This document shows, one piece after another, positions 52,306-62,393 of a stretch of 64,000 nt of DNA. This DNA comes from Muriicola soli (GTDB lineage: Bacteria > Bacteroidota > Bacteroidia > Flavobacteriales > Flavobacteriaceae): NCBI RefSeq assembly GCF_004139715.1, contig NZ_CP035544.1, forward strand, positions 1,736,001-1,800,000, read 5' to 3'. Below the pieces are notes generated by a model that searched no databases, was not told the DNA's origin, and saw nothing but the letters and a program-made list of their open reading frames with translations. Made by a program: the position numbers and the translations under genes. Position 1 is the stretch's first letter. Each line of letters begins with the position of its first letter.

Positions 52306-52345
52306 ATTAAAAAAGGAAAGAGGGAGGGCAAAACCTCCCTCTTTC
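52306..52345 (-). terminator. Strong hairpin with T-run between the DUF4331 pair and the TPR gene
   Basis: Perfect 12-bp stem GAAAGAGGGAGG / CCTCCCTCTTTC with a 6-nt loop (52316-52345), followed on the minus strand by CTTTTTT. It sits 63 bp after the DUF4331 stop and 30 bp before the TPR gene ATG at 52286, so it ends or attenuates transcription into the TPR gene. Confidence 0.85.
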
Positions 52346-52408
52346 ACAGTAATTAGCAATTATTTTCCCATCTGATTGCCGTGCACAATCGCGAATTCTT
52401 ATTCACCC

Positions 52409-53185
52409 TTATTCAGGCGCACTTACATATGGAAAATCTGAATTGATTGTCGCAGTTAGGGCAACACCATCTGATGTAAGGCGCGGCAAATCGGCCATCC
52501 CGTCATTGTCCAGGTCTTGTCCGCTAAAGCGGTCTCCATTCATCCCTCCAAAAAAGAGGATCAAAGAAACATCAATAACATCGTCCTGAAGTGCTCTTCC
52601 TGTAAGGGCCACTTCGTCTCCGTCCGGCACAAGGATGTTTCCATCGTTATCAGCATCGGTTCCGGGGTCGAAGTACGTGGTAGGGGCATCCGGAGCTACA
52701 TCCAGAGCGTCTGCTGCCAGCACTGTTGTAAGTGTTGCGGCATCTAATCCCAGGATGTTGTTCTCATAGTTTACATCCATTGGATCCAAACCGAGCTTGT
52801 TTGCGTATACATCGTGATATTGCTCAAGACGTGCTTGAAATCCTGCTTGAAAAGTTGCAGTCATTTCAGAGGGAATAGTCACATTATGTGCGTCCTTTAC
52901 ACTTGGCATACCGTCCATATCAAAACTTAAGGTAGTATTGATTCCCGGTCTTCCCATGTGGTCTGCCTGGGCAAACGTCCCCGTAAAATCGGGAGCTGTA
53001 CTGTCTGCACAAGGTTCACAGGCCGAACCTCCACAATCTGTCCCTTCCTCATCTCCGTTCATAATACCGTCGTTACAAGTAGCCACGGCCATTTCCTCCA
53101 TCTGCATATCATCATTGTTGCAGGCCATAAGTACTGTAGCGGCCAGAAGGGTTAAAATCGAATATTTAAATTTATTGAAATTCAT
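52409..53185 (-). CDS. DUF4331-type lipoprotein, C-terminal half equivalent
   Basis: A 258-residue lipoprotein (lipobox VLMACNND). After the anchor comes a cysteine-rich block, CNDGIMNGDEEGTDCGG followed by ACEPC, a motif found in many Bacteroidota secreted proteins. The remainder resembles the later half of DUF4331: HMGRPGINTTLSFDM, a conserved GR(A/P) segment, and DDVIDVSLILFFGGMNGDRF near the end. The earlier half (DHLDAPSS, DIADFFAFEP) is in the next gene upstream. So one DUF4331 protein is apparently made as two polypeptides. Function unknown. Confidence 0.72.
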   Translation of the reverse strand: MNFNKFKYSILTLLAATVLMACNNDDMQMEEMAVATCNDGIMNGDEEGTDCGGSACEPCADSTAPDFTGTFAQADHMGRPGINTTLSFDMDGMPSVKDAHNVTIPSEMTATFQAGFQARLEQYHDVYANKLGLDPMDVNYENNILGLDAATLTTVLAADALDVAPDAPTTYFDPGTDADNDGNILVPDGDEVALTGRALQDDVIDVSLILFFGGMNGDRFSGQDLDNDGMADLPRLTSDGVALTATINSDFPYVSAPE

Positions 53186-53209
53186 CTTTTTGTGTTTTTT
53201 GATTAATTA

Positions 53210-53896
53210 TTACTGTTTTCTGTTGGTAGTTACCCATGTTTTGTACACAGGAATCCCCAAAGCATTTGTTGTGCTGGTAGTTCCCACCATACTATTTGGA
53301 ATCTCTACCACAATAGACATGGTATTGGCTCCGTCAAATGTGTCCTCTGCTTCAGCTGCAGTCTTGAATCCCATGGGGGCCGAATTTACATCCGGGTTGA
53401 TCACCGCATTGAATTGAAAGAAGTCGAAAAAGAAAGGATCCTGCCTTGGCCCGGCAAACAATTTTGTACCATTCATTCCTTCAGCTACAATCGCAGTTGA
53501 TCCTGAAATGACGACTTCCCCTAGTGGGCTATCCGCCAGAATCTGACTGTTTAAACCAGTTTGAACAGGTACACCCGCGAAGAAGTACATGGTTCCGTTT
53601 TGTGGATAAGCCTGAATGACATAGTCTTCGACCAAATCTCCATCGGTATCGATGTTGATTTCCGTTAGAACATCCTCATCAAAAGAACCGTAAGCCAGAT
53701 CAGGTAATACACTCGATTGCAGATCTACTACAAAAGTGGTGTTGTCTGAGCCTAAAGTTGGTTCAAATGCGAAGAAATCTGCAATATCAGCTGTAGTTCC
53801 TCCGGAAGAAGGAGCATCGAGGTGATCCGCAGCGATCAGAAGTGCACCGGCAATGGCCAGTACTGAAATTCCCATAATTAATTTTGATTTACTCAT
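53210..53896 (-). CDS. DUF4331-type exported protein, N-terminal half equivalent
   Basis: A 228-residue exported protein with a signal peptide (ISVLAIAGALLIAADHLDAP). It has the DUF4331 start motif DHLDAPSSGG, then DIADFFAFEPTLG, FAGPRQDPFFFD and FDGANTMSIVVEIP, but ends before the DUF4331 C-terminal part. That part is in the lipoprotein gene 24 bp downstream. Full DUF4331 proteins are usually single chains of about 450-600 residues, so the pair is equivalent to a split protein. The DHLDAPSS segment right after the signal cleavage site is the most conserved part of the family; its role is not known. Confidence 0.78.
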   Translation of the reverse strand: MSKSKLIMGISVLAIAGALLIAADHLDAPSSGGTTADIADFFAFEPTLGSDNTTFVVDLQSSVLPDLAYGSFDEDVLTEINIDTDGDLVEDYVIQAYPQNGTMYFFAGVPVQTGLNSQILADSPLGEVVISGSTAIVAEGMNGTKLFAGPRQDPFFFDFFQFNAVINPDVNSAPMGFKTAAEAEDTFDGANTMSIVVEIPNSMVGTTSTTNALGIPVYKTWVTTNRKQ

Positions 53897-54064
53897 TTTA
53901 TTGTTTTTAGATTTACTGTTACCCTACCTACGGAAAGGAATTGGCGGGGTTTGGTTCTAAATGTTAATTTTTTCTTAACAGAAAATGAATTCTTTGCCGG
54001 AAAGCATACTTCATGCTTTTAGAAAGATCATTTTTACCGTACTTTGGATTCAAATTAGTAGGTA

Positions 54065-55294
54065 ATGAATCCTTCAGGCCCAGGCTGGATAAATAAATTT
54101 GGTGAGGTTGTAAGAAATAAAGAGGGAATTTATTCTGACTTCTCAACGCTCTATACCAGCTTAAAAGACTATGGCTTTGTCTATGGAATGAATGTAAAGA
54201 GTCCATCATTCATTAGTATAGAACACGCCCCTTCGGAGGACGAAATGGCGAAGATCAACCTGCTAACCGCTCTGTACTTTACCTTTGCCCTGGAACGTCA
54301 GGAGCATAAATTCGAAGATTTTCTCGCAGCTGTATTTGCGTTTTACAAGGAACTCAAGGTGAGTCAGATTTCATTTTTAAACAAGATCCTTACAGGAAGT
54401 AAAACATCGGCTCAACTGGAGAAACTCATTGATTCCAGGGTTTACCTCGATGACAATGTGATTAGCAGAACCTTTAATAGTGTCATCACCAATTCGCTGT
54501 TGTTTATTGATATCCTCACATTCAGATATTTTCTCAGAGAAGGAAAGGATATTGTTCAGCAAGCCCAAAAGCTCGAATACCTGGCTATTAATATTACTTA
54601 TCACGCCCTGAACGCCAAGGAGAAGAACAAGGCAGATGAAAAGTTGTCACAATTATTTGCGGCCTCACTCACCTTTATCGACGAAGACAAGGAGAAATTT
54701 GACGGCTCCTACCGGGAAATCCTGGTTAACAATTGTTCTCCCTGGGAAAATCAATATTTTTTGGACGTGGCCTGTCTAACAGTATGGGAAGATTATTCTT
54801 TGGATTACAAAGAATCACAATTCATTTATGGGATTGGAAAGGACATGGGATTCACCGAAGATCAGATCGCTGGATCTTTGGAAGACATCACTACCTTTTT
54901 TAAAGATAACAGTAAAAATATTACCTTTCTGAAGGATACCAATGTCGCCGTACAATTCTATGACAGCATGTCCAGGGTGGTGAATAAACTCATCCTCAGA
55001 AATAGCAAACGTCTCCAAAAAGAACTTTCAGAAAGCAAGGAACTCGTCTTCCTGATCTCCAAAGGAGCGGTAAAAGAATTGAGTCCGGATGAGAAGAAAA
55101 AAATTCAGGACCAGCTTATGGACGTCTTTAAAAGTGTTCCTTCCCTGGCCATTTTTCTCTTGCCGGGTGGTGCCGTTCTCCTACCAATTTTCATCAAATT
55201 GATCCCGGCTTTACTCCCCTCCTCCTTCGATGAAAACCGAGTAGCAAAAAAAGGAGAAAATACTGAAAAAACGAACTATAAGAAAAATCTATAG
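54065..55294 (+). CDS. LETM1-related biofilm-associated protein
   Basis: A 409-residue protein of a flavobacterial family annotated as LETM1-related biofilm-associated. The start MNPSGPGWINKFGEVVRNKE and the C-terminal FKSVPSLAIFLLPGGAVLLP with following IKLIPALLPSSF (a LETM1-like hydrophobic segment, about 360-385) fit the family. The rest is mainly helical with the acidic loops NTFSDE-like absent; no signal peptide. LETM1 proteins in mitochondria handle ion/proton exchange, but the bacterial function is unproven. It is divergent from the DUF4331 genes (168-bp region with a small inverted repeat at 54001-54019) and convergent with the LytTR regulator. Confidence 0.75.
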   Translation: MNPSGPGWINKFGEVVRNKEGIYSDFSTLYTSLKDYGFVYGMNVKSPSFISIEHAPSEDEMAKINLLTALYFTFALERQEHKFEDFLAAVFAFYKELKVSQISFLNKILTGSKTSAQLEKLIDSRVYLDDNVISRTFNSVITNSLLFIDILTFRYFLREGKDIVQQAQKLEYLAINITYHALNAKEKNKADEKLSQLFAASLTFIDEDKEKFDGSYREILVNNCSPWENQYFLDVACLTVWEDYSLDYKESQFIYGIGKDMGFTEDQIAGSLEDITTFFKDNSKNITFLKDTNVAVQFYDSMSRVVNKLILRNSKRLQKELSESKELVFLISKGAVKELSPDEKKKIQDQLMDVFKSVPSLAIFLLPGGAVLLPIFIKLIPALLPSSFDENRVAKKGENTEKTNYKKNL

Positions 55295-55333
55295 CTAATA
55301 TCAGCTATCTGTTTTTCACAATTTTAAAGTGTC

Positions 55334-56092
55334 TTACTCTAACCATAACTTAAAATCCTTAACACGTTCCCTACTCACGATGATTTCCTGGTCAGTAGTC
55401 TTGTTCAACTTAATTTGAAGCCTGGAATTGGTATAGGAAATTATGTCTCTGATATGGTTGATATTAATCACGTACTTCCTGCTTACCCTGAAGAATATTT
55501 TAGGAGTCAATTCTGATTCTAACTGCTCCAGGGTATTGTCTAGCAAATAAGATCTCCCTTCGGTAGTGGCTGCATAGGTACCCTTGTTTTCACTGTAGAA
55601 ACATTCCACATCATCAGCATGTATAATTTTGAGGTGCTGCCCTACCCTAACGGTAAATCTCTTTTTGTACTCCCGATCGATCGGGTTAACCAGTAATTTT
55701 TTTATGTCTTCAAAGTCGACAGCCATCTTCGGGCTGGCGACAGAATTCTGCTTCTTGAATTTGGTGACGGCTTTTTCGAGCTCATCTTCGTCAATTGGCT
55801 TAAGGAGATAATCGATACTATTTAGTTTAAAGGCCTGGAGTGCATACTCATCAAATGCCGTCGTAAAAATAATGGCGCTTTTAATCTCAAGCAGCTCAAA
55901 AATTTCAAAGGAAAGACCATCAGACAGCTGAATATCGAGAAAAATTAAGTCGGGATGTTCATTATTCTGAAACCACTGCAATGATTCTTCAACCGAATGC
56001 AAGGTAGTGCTTGCCTCCAACCCCAGGTCTGACAACATTCTGGCCAATCTTCTGGCGGAGGGTTTCTCATCTTCAATAATAATCACATTCAT
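55334..56092 (-). CDS. LytTR-family response regulator (with the 2TM locus)
   Basis: A 252-residue two-component regulator. The receiver domain has phosphorylation site Asp53 in LIFLDIQLSDG, acidic pair Glu7/Asp8, Thr in IIFTTAFDEYA and Lys in YLLKPIDEDE. A linker leads to a LytTR DNA-binding domain (RFTVRVGQHLKIIHADDVEC, then FFRVSRKYVININHIRDI). It is the downstream gene of a set with three 2TM proteins and a LytS-type kinase with a 2TM domain, which is presumably its partner. Target promoters are not known; LytTR sites are not obvious in the nearby regions. Confidence 0.92.
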   Translation of the reverse strand: MNVIIIEDEKPSARRLARMLSDLGLEASTTLHSVEESLQWFQNNEHPDLIFLDIQLSDGLSFEIFELLEIKSAIIFTTAFDEYALQAFKLNSIDYLLKPIDEDELEKAVTKFKKQNSVASPKMAVDFEDIKKLLVNPIDREYKKRFTVRVGQHLKIIHADDVECFYSENKGTYAATTEGRSYLLDNTLEQLESELTPKIFFRVSRKYVININHIRDIISYTNSRLQIKLNKTTDQEIIVSRERVKDFKLWLE

Positions 56093-56136
56093 GTTCTCGG
56101 TGGTCTTGGTTTAAGCTCGATACAGGGTTCACCCTG

Positions 56137-56487
56137 TTAAATCAAGGGCTTGTTATTTTTTGTTTCTTCTTTTTCCATCATCTTCCTGATCTGTTCCGCT
56201 TCCCATTTTTTTAGTATTGGGATATGAAAAGAATATACTTGAAGTCCGTGAATTAGAAGGACTATTCCCCAAAGAAGAGGGACGCTGAAAACATTCCAGA
56301 CCAGCCATTCAACGAATGAAGGATCTATATCGGAGGTATTGAGCTCTAAAAAGTTGATCCCCTCAAGTCCTTCTATGACAATAATTGCATTTACAATCAG
56401 GTAAATGGTGAGGTGGCGGTAAAAGCCTTTGATATCTTTTACCTTCTTTTCAGCTCTTTTGTATGCCGCAAGTGATTTACTAGCCAT
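56137..56487 (-). CDS. 2TM-domain protein, diverged copy
   Basis: A 116-residue protein with two transmembrane helices (about residues 25-42 and 67-92) and a short basic C terminus. The beginning KRAEKKVKDIKGFYRHLTIY matches the other 2TM copies here, but the C-terminal motif NPxxGxxWEER seen in them is degraded to IPILKKWEAEQIRKMMEKEE. Function unknown. It lies 2 bp from the next 2TM gene, 44 bp before the LytTR gene, so it is in one operon with kinase and regulator. Confidence 0.8.
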   Translation of the reverse strand: MASKSLAAYKRAEKKVKDIKGFYRHLTIYLIVNAIIVIEGLEGINFLELNTSDIDPSFVEWLVWNVFSVPLLWGIVLLIHGLQVYSFHIPILKKWEAEQIRKMMEKEETKNNKPLI

Positions 56488-56489
56488 CT

Positions 56490-56813
56490 TTATTTGAATT
56501 TAGCTGCGTCTCGTTTATCCTTCTCGATATACTTTTGGATCTGCCTTTCTTCCCAATTCTTTCCAAGGATAGGGTTGAAATTAAAAACTTTGGCCGCGTG
56601 AAAAGCAAGACCTATGCCCCAGAAAAAAGGGGTGAAAAATGTACCAAATTGCCAGAAGGTGTCACCATCGCCCAAAGCCCGGATCAAAATATTGATCATT
56701 ATAAAGGCATTGATAACAATATAGACAGCCAGATGGATGTAAAAACCCTTGAGCTCTTCAACCTTGGCTTTTGCCTTTTTTAACTTCTCACTTTCAAACT
56801 CCTGATTTTCCAT
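56490..56813 (-). CDS. 2TM-domain protein, second copy
   Basis: A 107-residue two-helix membrane protein. Start chosen at the ATG 56813 (MENQEFESEKLKKAKAKVEE) because the longer frame (to 56840) would overlap the neighbouring gene. It carries the conserved features AKVEELKGFYIHLAVY, WGIGLAFHAAKVF, NPILGKNWEERQIQKY. The last block (about 86-99) reads NPxLGKxWEERQI, also seen in the third copy and the kinase fusion. The two helices cross the membrane with both ends in the cytoplasm, as predicted from charge. Confidence 0.82.
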   Translation of the reverse strand: MENQEFESEKLKKAKAKVEELKGFYIHLAVYIVINAFIMINILIRALGDGDTFWQFGTFFTPFFWGIGLAFHAAKVFNFNPILGKNWEERQIQKYIEKDKRDAAKFK

Positions 56814-56830
56814 TTTTACTTCTTTACTAA

Positions 56831-57133
56831 TTACTCCCATTTCTTTATCTCATCTTCTTCTCGCATCAGCTCCTTGATCTTTCTTTCCTCCCAGGCCCTG
56901 CCGAAGAAAGGATTGAGATCAAAAGTGCCAATTGCATGAAACAGAATGCCTATTCCCCATCCGAATGCGGCCCACAAGAACCACATGTATCGCCATTCAT
57001 TGGTGACGTAATTGATCAGTGCAAGGGCAGATATAACCAAAACGTATGAGGTGAGATTGGAATAGAATTTCTTTAATCGGTCTACCCGTTCCTTGGCCTT
57101 TAGGTACTTGTTTTCTTTGTTAAAATCTTCCAT
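56831..57133 (-). CDS. 2TM-domain protein, third copy
   Basis: A 100-residue two-helix membrane protein, KERVDRLKKFYSNLTSYVLV in the first part, LWAAFGWGIGILFHAIGTF in the second helix, and NPFFGRAWEERKIKELMREE at the end. It is most like the C-terminal domain of the adjacent histidine kinase, sharing GWGxGxxxHxxxxxxxNPxxGxxWEERKIKE. A 17-bp gap separates it from the second copy, 135 bp from the kinase gene; that gap is AT-rich and may hold a promoter but no exact -7 box was found. Confidence 0.83.
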   Translation of the reverse strand: MEDFNKENKYLKAKERVDRLKKFYSNLTSYVLVISALALINYVTNEWRYMWFLWAAFGWGIGILFHAIGTFDLNPFFGRAWEERKIKELMREEDEIKKWE

Positions 57134-57268
57134 GATTAGTGCTTATTGGTTTTTGAATAGCTTAAAATTCTTAATTCCAGGTTGGTTTTAAAAAACAATT
57201 TAACCCAATTGTTAATTTATATTGATGAATTGTCTTTTTCAATTAAAGCTACTGAATTTATAATGTTC

Positions 57269-58591
57269 TTACAGCTCCTCATTTTCCATGAATTCCTTGA
57301 TCTTTCGCTCTTCCCAGCGCTTTCCCCACAGCGGGTTATAGCCATAGGCTTCCATCCCGTGTGCAATTACGCCCAAGCCCCATCCAAGGGCCGGAAATAA
57401 GACCCAGGGAAAATCTGTACTGCGGTAATTAATCCAGGCTAAAAATGGAATTATAATGCAATAGGCGAGTAAATTTCCAAAAAATCCCTTGATTTCCTCT
57501 ACGCGCTCTTTGGCCTTTTGATAACGTTTGTCTTCAATAAACGCTTTTTGTGTTTCCATAGTTCCTATTTGTTTAGTGAGCATCGGTAGCTGTACACTGA
57601 ACTCCGAGGCCGTTTTTATAATATTGACTTTTTTATTTGACAGTATGGAATAGCGCTGTTGAATATTTCTCAACCCCACGCCACTGCTCCTTTTAACCAC
57701 CGGCTTCTCTTGCAAATTGTTCTCCACGACCAATTTTCCGTCTTCCTCATAAACTTTTATTCGCAATGGCTTGGAAGAGGTCACTACATTGTGTTTTACC
57801 GCATTTTCAAGTAGTAATTGCAATGAAAGCGGAACTATTTTAGCATCCGGAATACTTGAGGTTTCGGGAATCTCTAAAGAAATCCCATCTTCAAACCGCA
57901 TCGTCAATAGCTTGATATACGTTTTGGCAAAATCGAGTTCCTCATTAACGGATACCAGATCCTTGTTCTTTTGTTCCAAAACATATCGATACACCTTGGA
58001 GAGGGCTGTGGTAAACCGCTGAGCTTGCTTAGGGTCCTCTTCTATCAGGCTGGTGAGTACATTGAGGCTATTAAACAGAAAGTGTGGATCCAGCTGATTT
58101 TTCAGGGCATCAAATTTGGCTGATGCGGTCCCTGCGATAATCTTCTGCTCTTTGATCTTAGTATCCTGAAGAGCCTTCCAAAAATAAAAGGCGTGGATAA
58201 ATAAGGAAATAACCAGGGTGATGACCAGTGCGACGATATAATTGATCACATTTTCATTTTCCACAAAGGATTCGAAGGTATTGCCGTAGATGATCACCCT
58301 AACAAACCAACGTACCAGGCCAAAAGCGATCACTGTAAGTATAACTGAACCAATAGCCCCGAACCACAGCCGTTTTGTGGCCTGTGTTTCCCAGCTGTAT
58401 TTCCTGCTCGCGTAGTTGTGAAATGACGATCCAACTGCAGTAAGCACAAAAGAGTATATAAAAGAAATGCCGGTAGTTTCAAGCACATCCATAAATAAAA
58501 CGGGCTCGCCGTAATTCACCAGGAGGTTCAATAAAACAATTACCAGGGTGAGTATTAGGGATACTTTTAAAATCGTATTGAATTCTTTCAT
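57269..58591 (-). CDS. LytS/YehU-type sensor histidine kinase fused to a C-terminal 2TM domain
   Basis: A 440-residue kinase. Four hydrophobic helices lie in residues 8-140. The His_kinase domain begins at about 155 with LDPHFLFNSLNVLTSLIEED (phospho-His about 170), and the ATP-binding part has LQLLLENAVKHNV and SSGVGLRNIQQRYSIL. From about 340 a complete 2TM domain follows: KERVEEIKGFFGNLLAYCII, ALGWGLGVIAHGMEAYGYNP and GKRWEERKIKEFM. The frame is continuous, so this is a real fusion with a module that also exists as three single genes downstream. The kinase would phosphorylate the LytTR regulator at 55334. Confidence 0.9.
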   Translation of the reverse strand: MKEFNTILKVSLILTLVIVLLNLLVNYGEPVLFMDVLETTGISFIYSFVLTAVGSSFHNYASRKYSWETQATKRLWFGAIGSVILTVIAFGLVRWFVRVIIYGNTFESFVENENVINYIVALVITLVISLFIHAFYFWKALQDTKIKEQKIIAGTASAKFDALKNQLDPHFLFNSLNVLTSLIEEDPKQAQRFTTALSKVYRYVLEQKNKDLVSVNEELDFAKTYIKLLTMRFEDGISLEIPETSSIPDAKIVPLSLQLLLENAVKHNVVTSSKPLRIKVYEEDGKLVVENNLQEKPVVKRSSGVGLRNIQQRYSILSNKKVNIIKTASEFSVQLPMLTKQIGTMETQKAFIEDKRYQKAKERVEEIKGFFGNLLAYCIIIPFLAWINYRSTDFPWVLFPALGWGLGVIAHGMEAYGYNPLWGKRWEERKIKEFMENEEL

Positions 58592-58844
58592 TGGTGTTTC
58601 AATTTCTTTTCGCGAATGATCACTGTTGAAATTAAAGGTAGCAAAAAGTACAGACCATCAATTGAATCTTAGAATTTCACTGCTGGTCCACATGCAATTT
58701 TAAATTCAGTGAACAAAGATGTTAAGAGGTTTGGAGTATTAAAATAATGGTTGACCGAATTGTAAAAATTTGCTGCCCAATTGTAGTGAGGATGGTCCCA
58801 ATTACTTCTGTAAATTATCTATTTTTAACTTTAGTTTACAGCCT

Positions 58845-59483
58845 ATGTATATTCCTCCTCAATACAAAAATGAAAATTTAGCTGAAGTCAGGGACTTTAT
58901 CACAGCCCATTCCTTTGCCATCCTGGTAAATCAGTCAGATGGTAAGCCCTGGGCCACCCATACTCCCCTGGAGCTGGGAAAGGACGAACACGGAAATGAC
59001 ATCTTAATAGGCCATATTGCAAAAGCCAATCCGCAGTGGAAGGCCTTTGAAGAGAATCCGAAGGTGCTCTGCATCTTTCACGGCCCACATTCTTACATTT
59101 CGTCTTCATGGTACAAAGAAGAAGAGGTGCCTACCTGGAATTACATTGCTGTACATGTTTACGGAAGTATCTCTGTAATGACTACGGAAGAGGTGCTGAA
59201 CTGGCTGCACTCCCTGGTGGAGCGGTACGAAAAGGAAGAAAAGAATCCCATTTCGCTTGAGAATATGTCTTCTTCAACCCTGAAACAAGTAAGAGGCGTG
59301 GTAGGATTTCGCATCCGGATAGAAGAGATCCAGGCGGCTTTTAAACTGTCCCAGGGACGGGAGGAGGACCACAGCAGGATCATAAAGGAATTACAATCAA
59401 AGAGTGAACCCGGAAGCAGACAAATAGCATCCATTATGAAAAATAGTGGAAAAGACCCTGCGGAAGAAATAAAGGAAAATTAG
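58845..59483 (+). CDS. PaiB-family FMN-binding protein
   Basis: A 212-residue protein of the PaiB/FMN-binding split-barrel group, annotated as FMN-binding negative transcriptional regulator. Typical motifs are MYIPPQYKNEN at the start, WATHTPLEL, GHIAKANPQWKAF, GPHSYISSSWYKE, VPTWNYIAVHVYG, and the C-terminal VVGFRIRIEEIQAAFKLSQG. The upstream extension to 58770 is rejected since the family starts at MYIPP (ATG 58845). Bacillus PaiB represses protease and sporulation genes and is linked to a PaiA acetyltransferase; no PaiA is adjacent here. Flavin binding is likely, regulation is only annotation-based. Confidence 0.88.
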   Translation: MYIPPQYKNENLAEVRDFITAHSFAILVNQSDGKPWATHTPLELGKDEHGNDILIGHIAKANPQWKAFEENPKVLCIFHGPHSYISSSWYKEEEVPTWNYIAVHVYGSISVMTTEEVLNWLHSLVERYEKEEKNPISLENMSSSTLKQVRGVVGFRIRIEEIQAAFKLSQGREEDHSRIIKELQSKSEPGSRQIASIMKNSGKDPAEEIKEN

Positions 59484-59493
59484 TCTGGTATTC

Positions 59494-60228
59494 TTATATC
59501 GTTTGTAAATGTTTTAGGAGGCCTTCGCGATTCGACTTACTTAAAGGAATGGCCTTTCGGTTGATTTCAACATGAGCCTCTGCCACTACGTCTAATTTGG
59601 AAATATTCACCAAAAATGAACGATGCACCCTGACGAAGATCTCTTCAGGCAATTTGTTTTGCATTTCTTTTAAGGTGGTAGTGAGGACATACTCCTTTTT
59701 CGATGTCATCACATGACAGTAATTCCGATCGGCCTCTATATAGAGAATATCCTGGAGTAGCAATTTTACCATTTGACCGTGATGCCTGATAAATATCCTA
59801 TCGTTTAGCAGAGCGATATAATTCTCCTCTACAGGAACCGACTCTTCCCTTGTTTTGAACTGTTCTTCTGCCAGGGCAAGAGACCTGAGCACATTGCTCA
59901 TGGTAATCGGTTTGGCAATAAAGGCAAATGGGTGGGTATGCTTGGCTTCTTCAAAAGTGGCTTCGTCGTTGTTGGCAGTGATATAGATAACAGGAATATC
60001 TATTACCTCCTGTATCCTCTTCACGGATTCTATCCCGTTTAAGCGACCTTTGAGGTTAATATCCATCAGGATGATATCAGGTGGGTTAAGACGCGAATGG
60101 ATGACTGCTTCCTCTCCCCTGGATTCAATCCCGGTGACTTCATAGCCAGCTTTGGTTAATTGGAGGGAGATATTAGCGGCGATTATCATATCGTCCTCCA
60201 CAATTAATATACGCGTTTTTTTATTCAT
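59494..60228 (-). CDS. LytTR-family response regulator (TPR-kinase pair)
   Basis: A 244-residue two-component regulator: receiver with Glu11/Asp12, phosphorylated Asp56 in IILMDINLKG, Thr in VIYITANNDE, Lys in FIAKPI, followed by a LytTR domain (DRNYCHVMTSKKEYVLTTTL, then IFVRVHRSFLVNISKLDVV). It starts 2 bp after the kinase stop, so it is the cognate partner of the TPR kinase. The stop is only 10 bp from the convergent PaiB-like gene, with no terminator seen between them. Confidence 0.92.
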   Translation of the reverse strand: MNKKTRILIVEDDMIIAANISLQLTKAGYEVTGIESRGEEAVIHSRLNPPDIILMDINLKGRLNGIESVKRIQEVIDIPVIYITANNDEATFEEAKHTHPFAFIAKPITMSNVLRSLALAEEQFKTREESVPVEENYIALLNDRIFIRHHGQMVKLLLQDILYIEADRNYCHVMTSKKEYVLTTTLKEMQNKLPEEIFVRVHRSFLVNISKLDVVAEAHVEINRKAIPLSKSNREGLLKHLQTI

Positions 60229-60230
60229 TT

Positions 60231-62192
<1,962 letters not shown>

Positions 62193-62393
62193 TTCATATT
62201 TATCTCACTGAGGGGAAATGAGGCTATGAAAGATACAAAATATTCGGATAGGCTGCAGAGGGTAAAAAAAGTTTAGTATTCGGACACTTTATTGGGGCGT
62301 TCGTCCAGAGTACCGGAAAATAGTCCTATAAATTGATTTTATTCTATTCTGATTTGGCGACAAGCACCTAATCTGAAATGGAAATTGAGAAGA

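Noticed and set aside
52938-53417. 159-codon plus-strand frame spanning the DUF4331 pair
   Set aside because: Antisense to both DUF4331 genes, composition unlike a real protein, no signal or motif.
54001-54019. Inverted repeat AAAGCAT-ACTTC-ATGCTTT between the DUF4331 and LETM1-related genes
   Set aside because: Seven-base arms, no T-run, not aligned with a clear promoter; could be an operator but too short to claim.
55291-55315. Inverted repeat ATAGCT/AGCTAT plus T-run after the LETM1-related gene
   Set aside because: Only six AT-rich pairs; stability too low to call a terminator.
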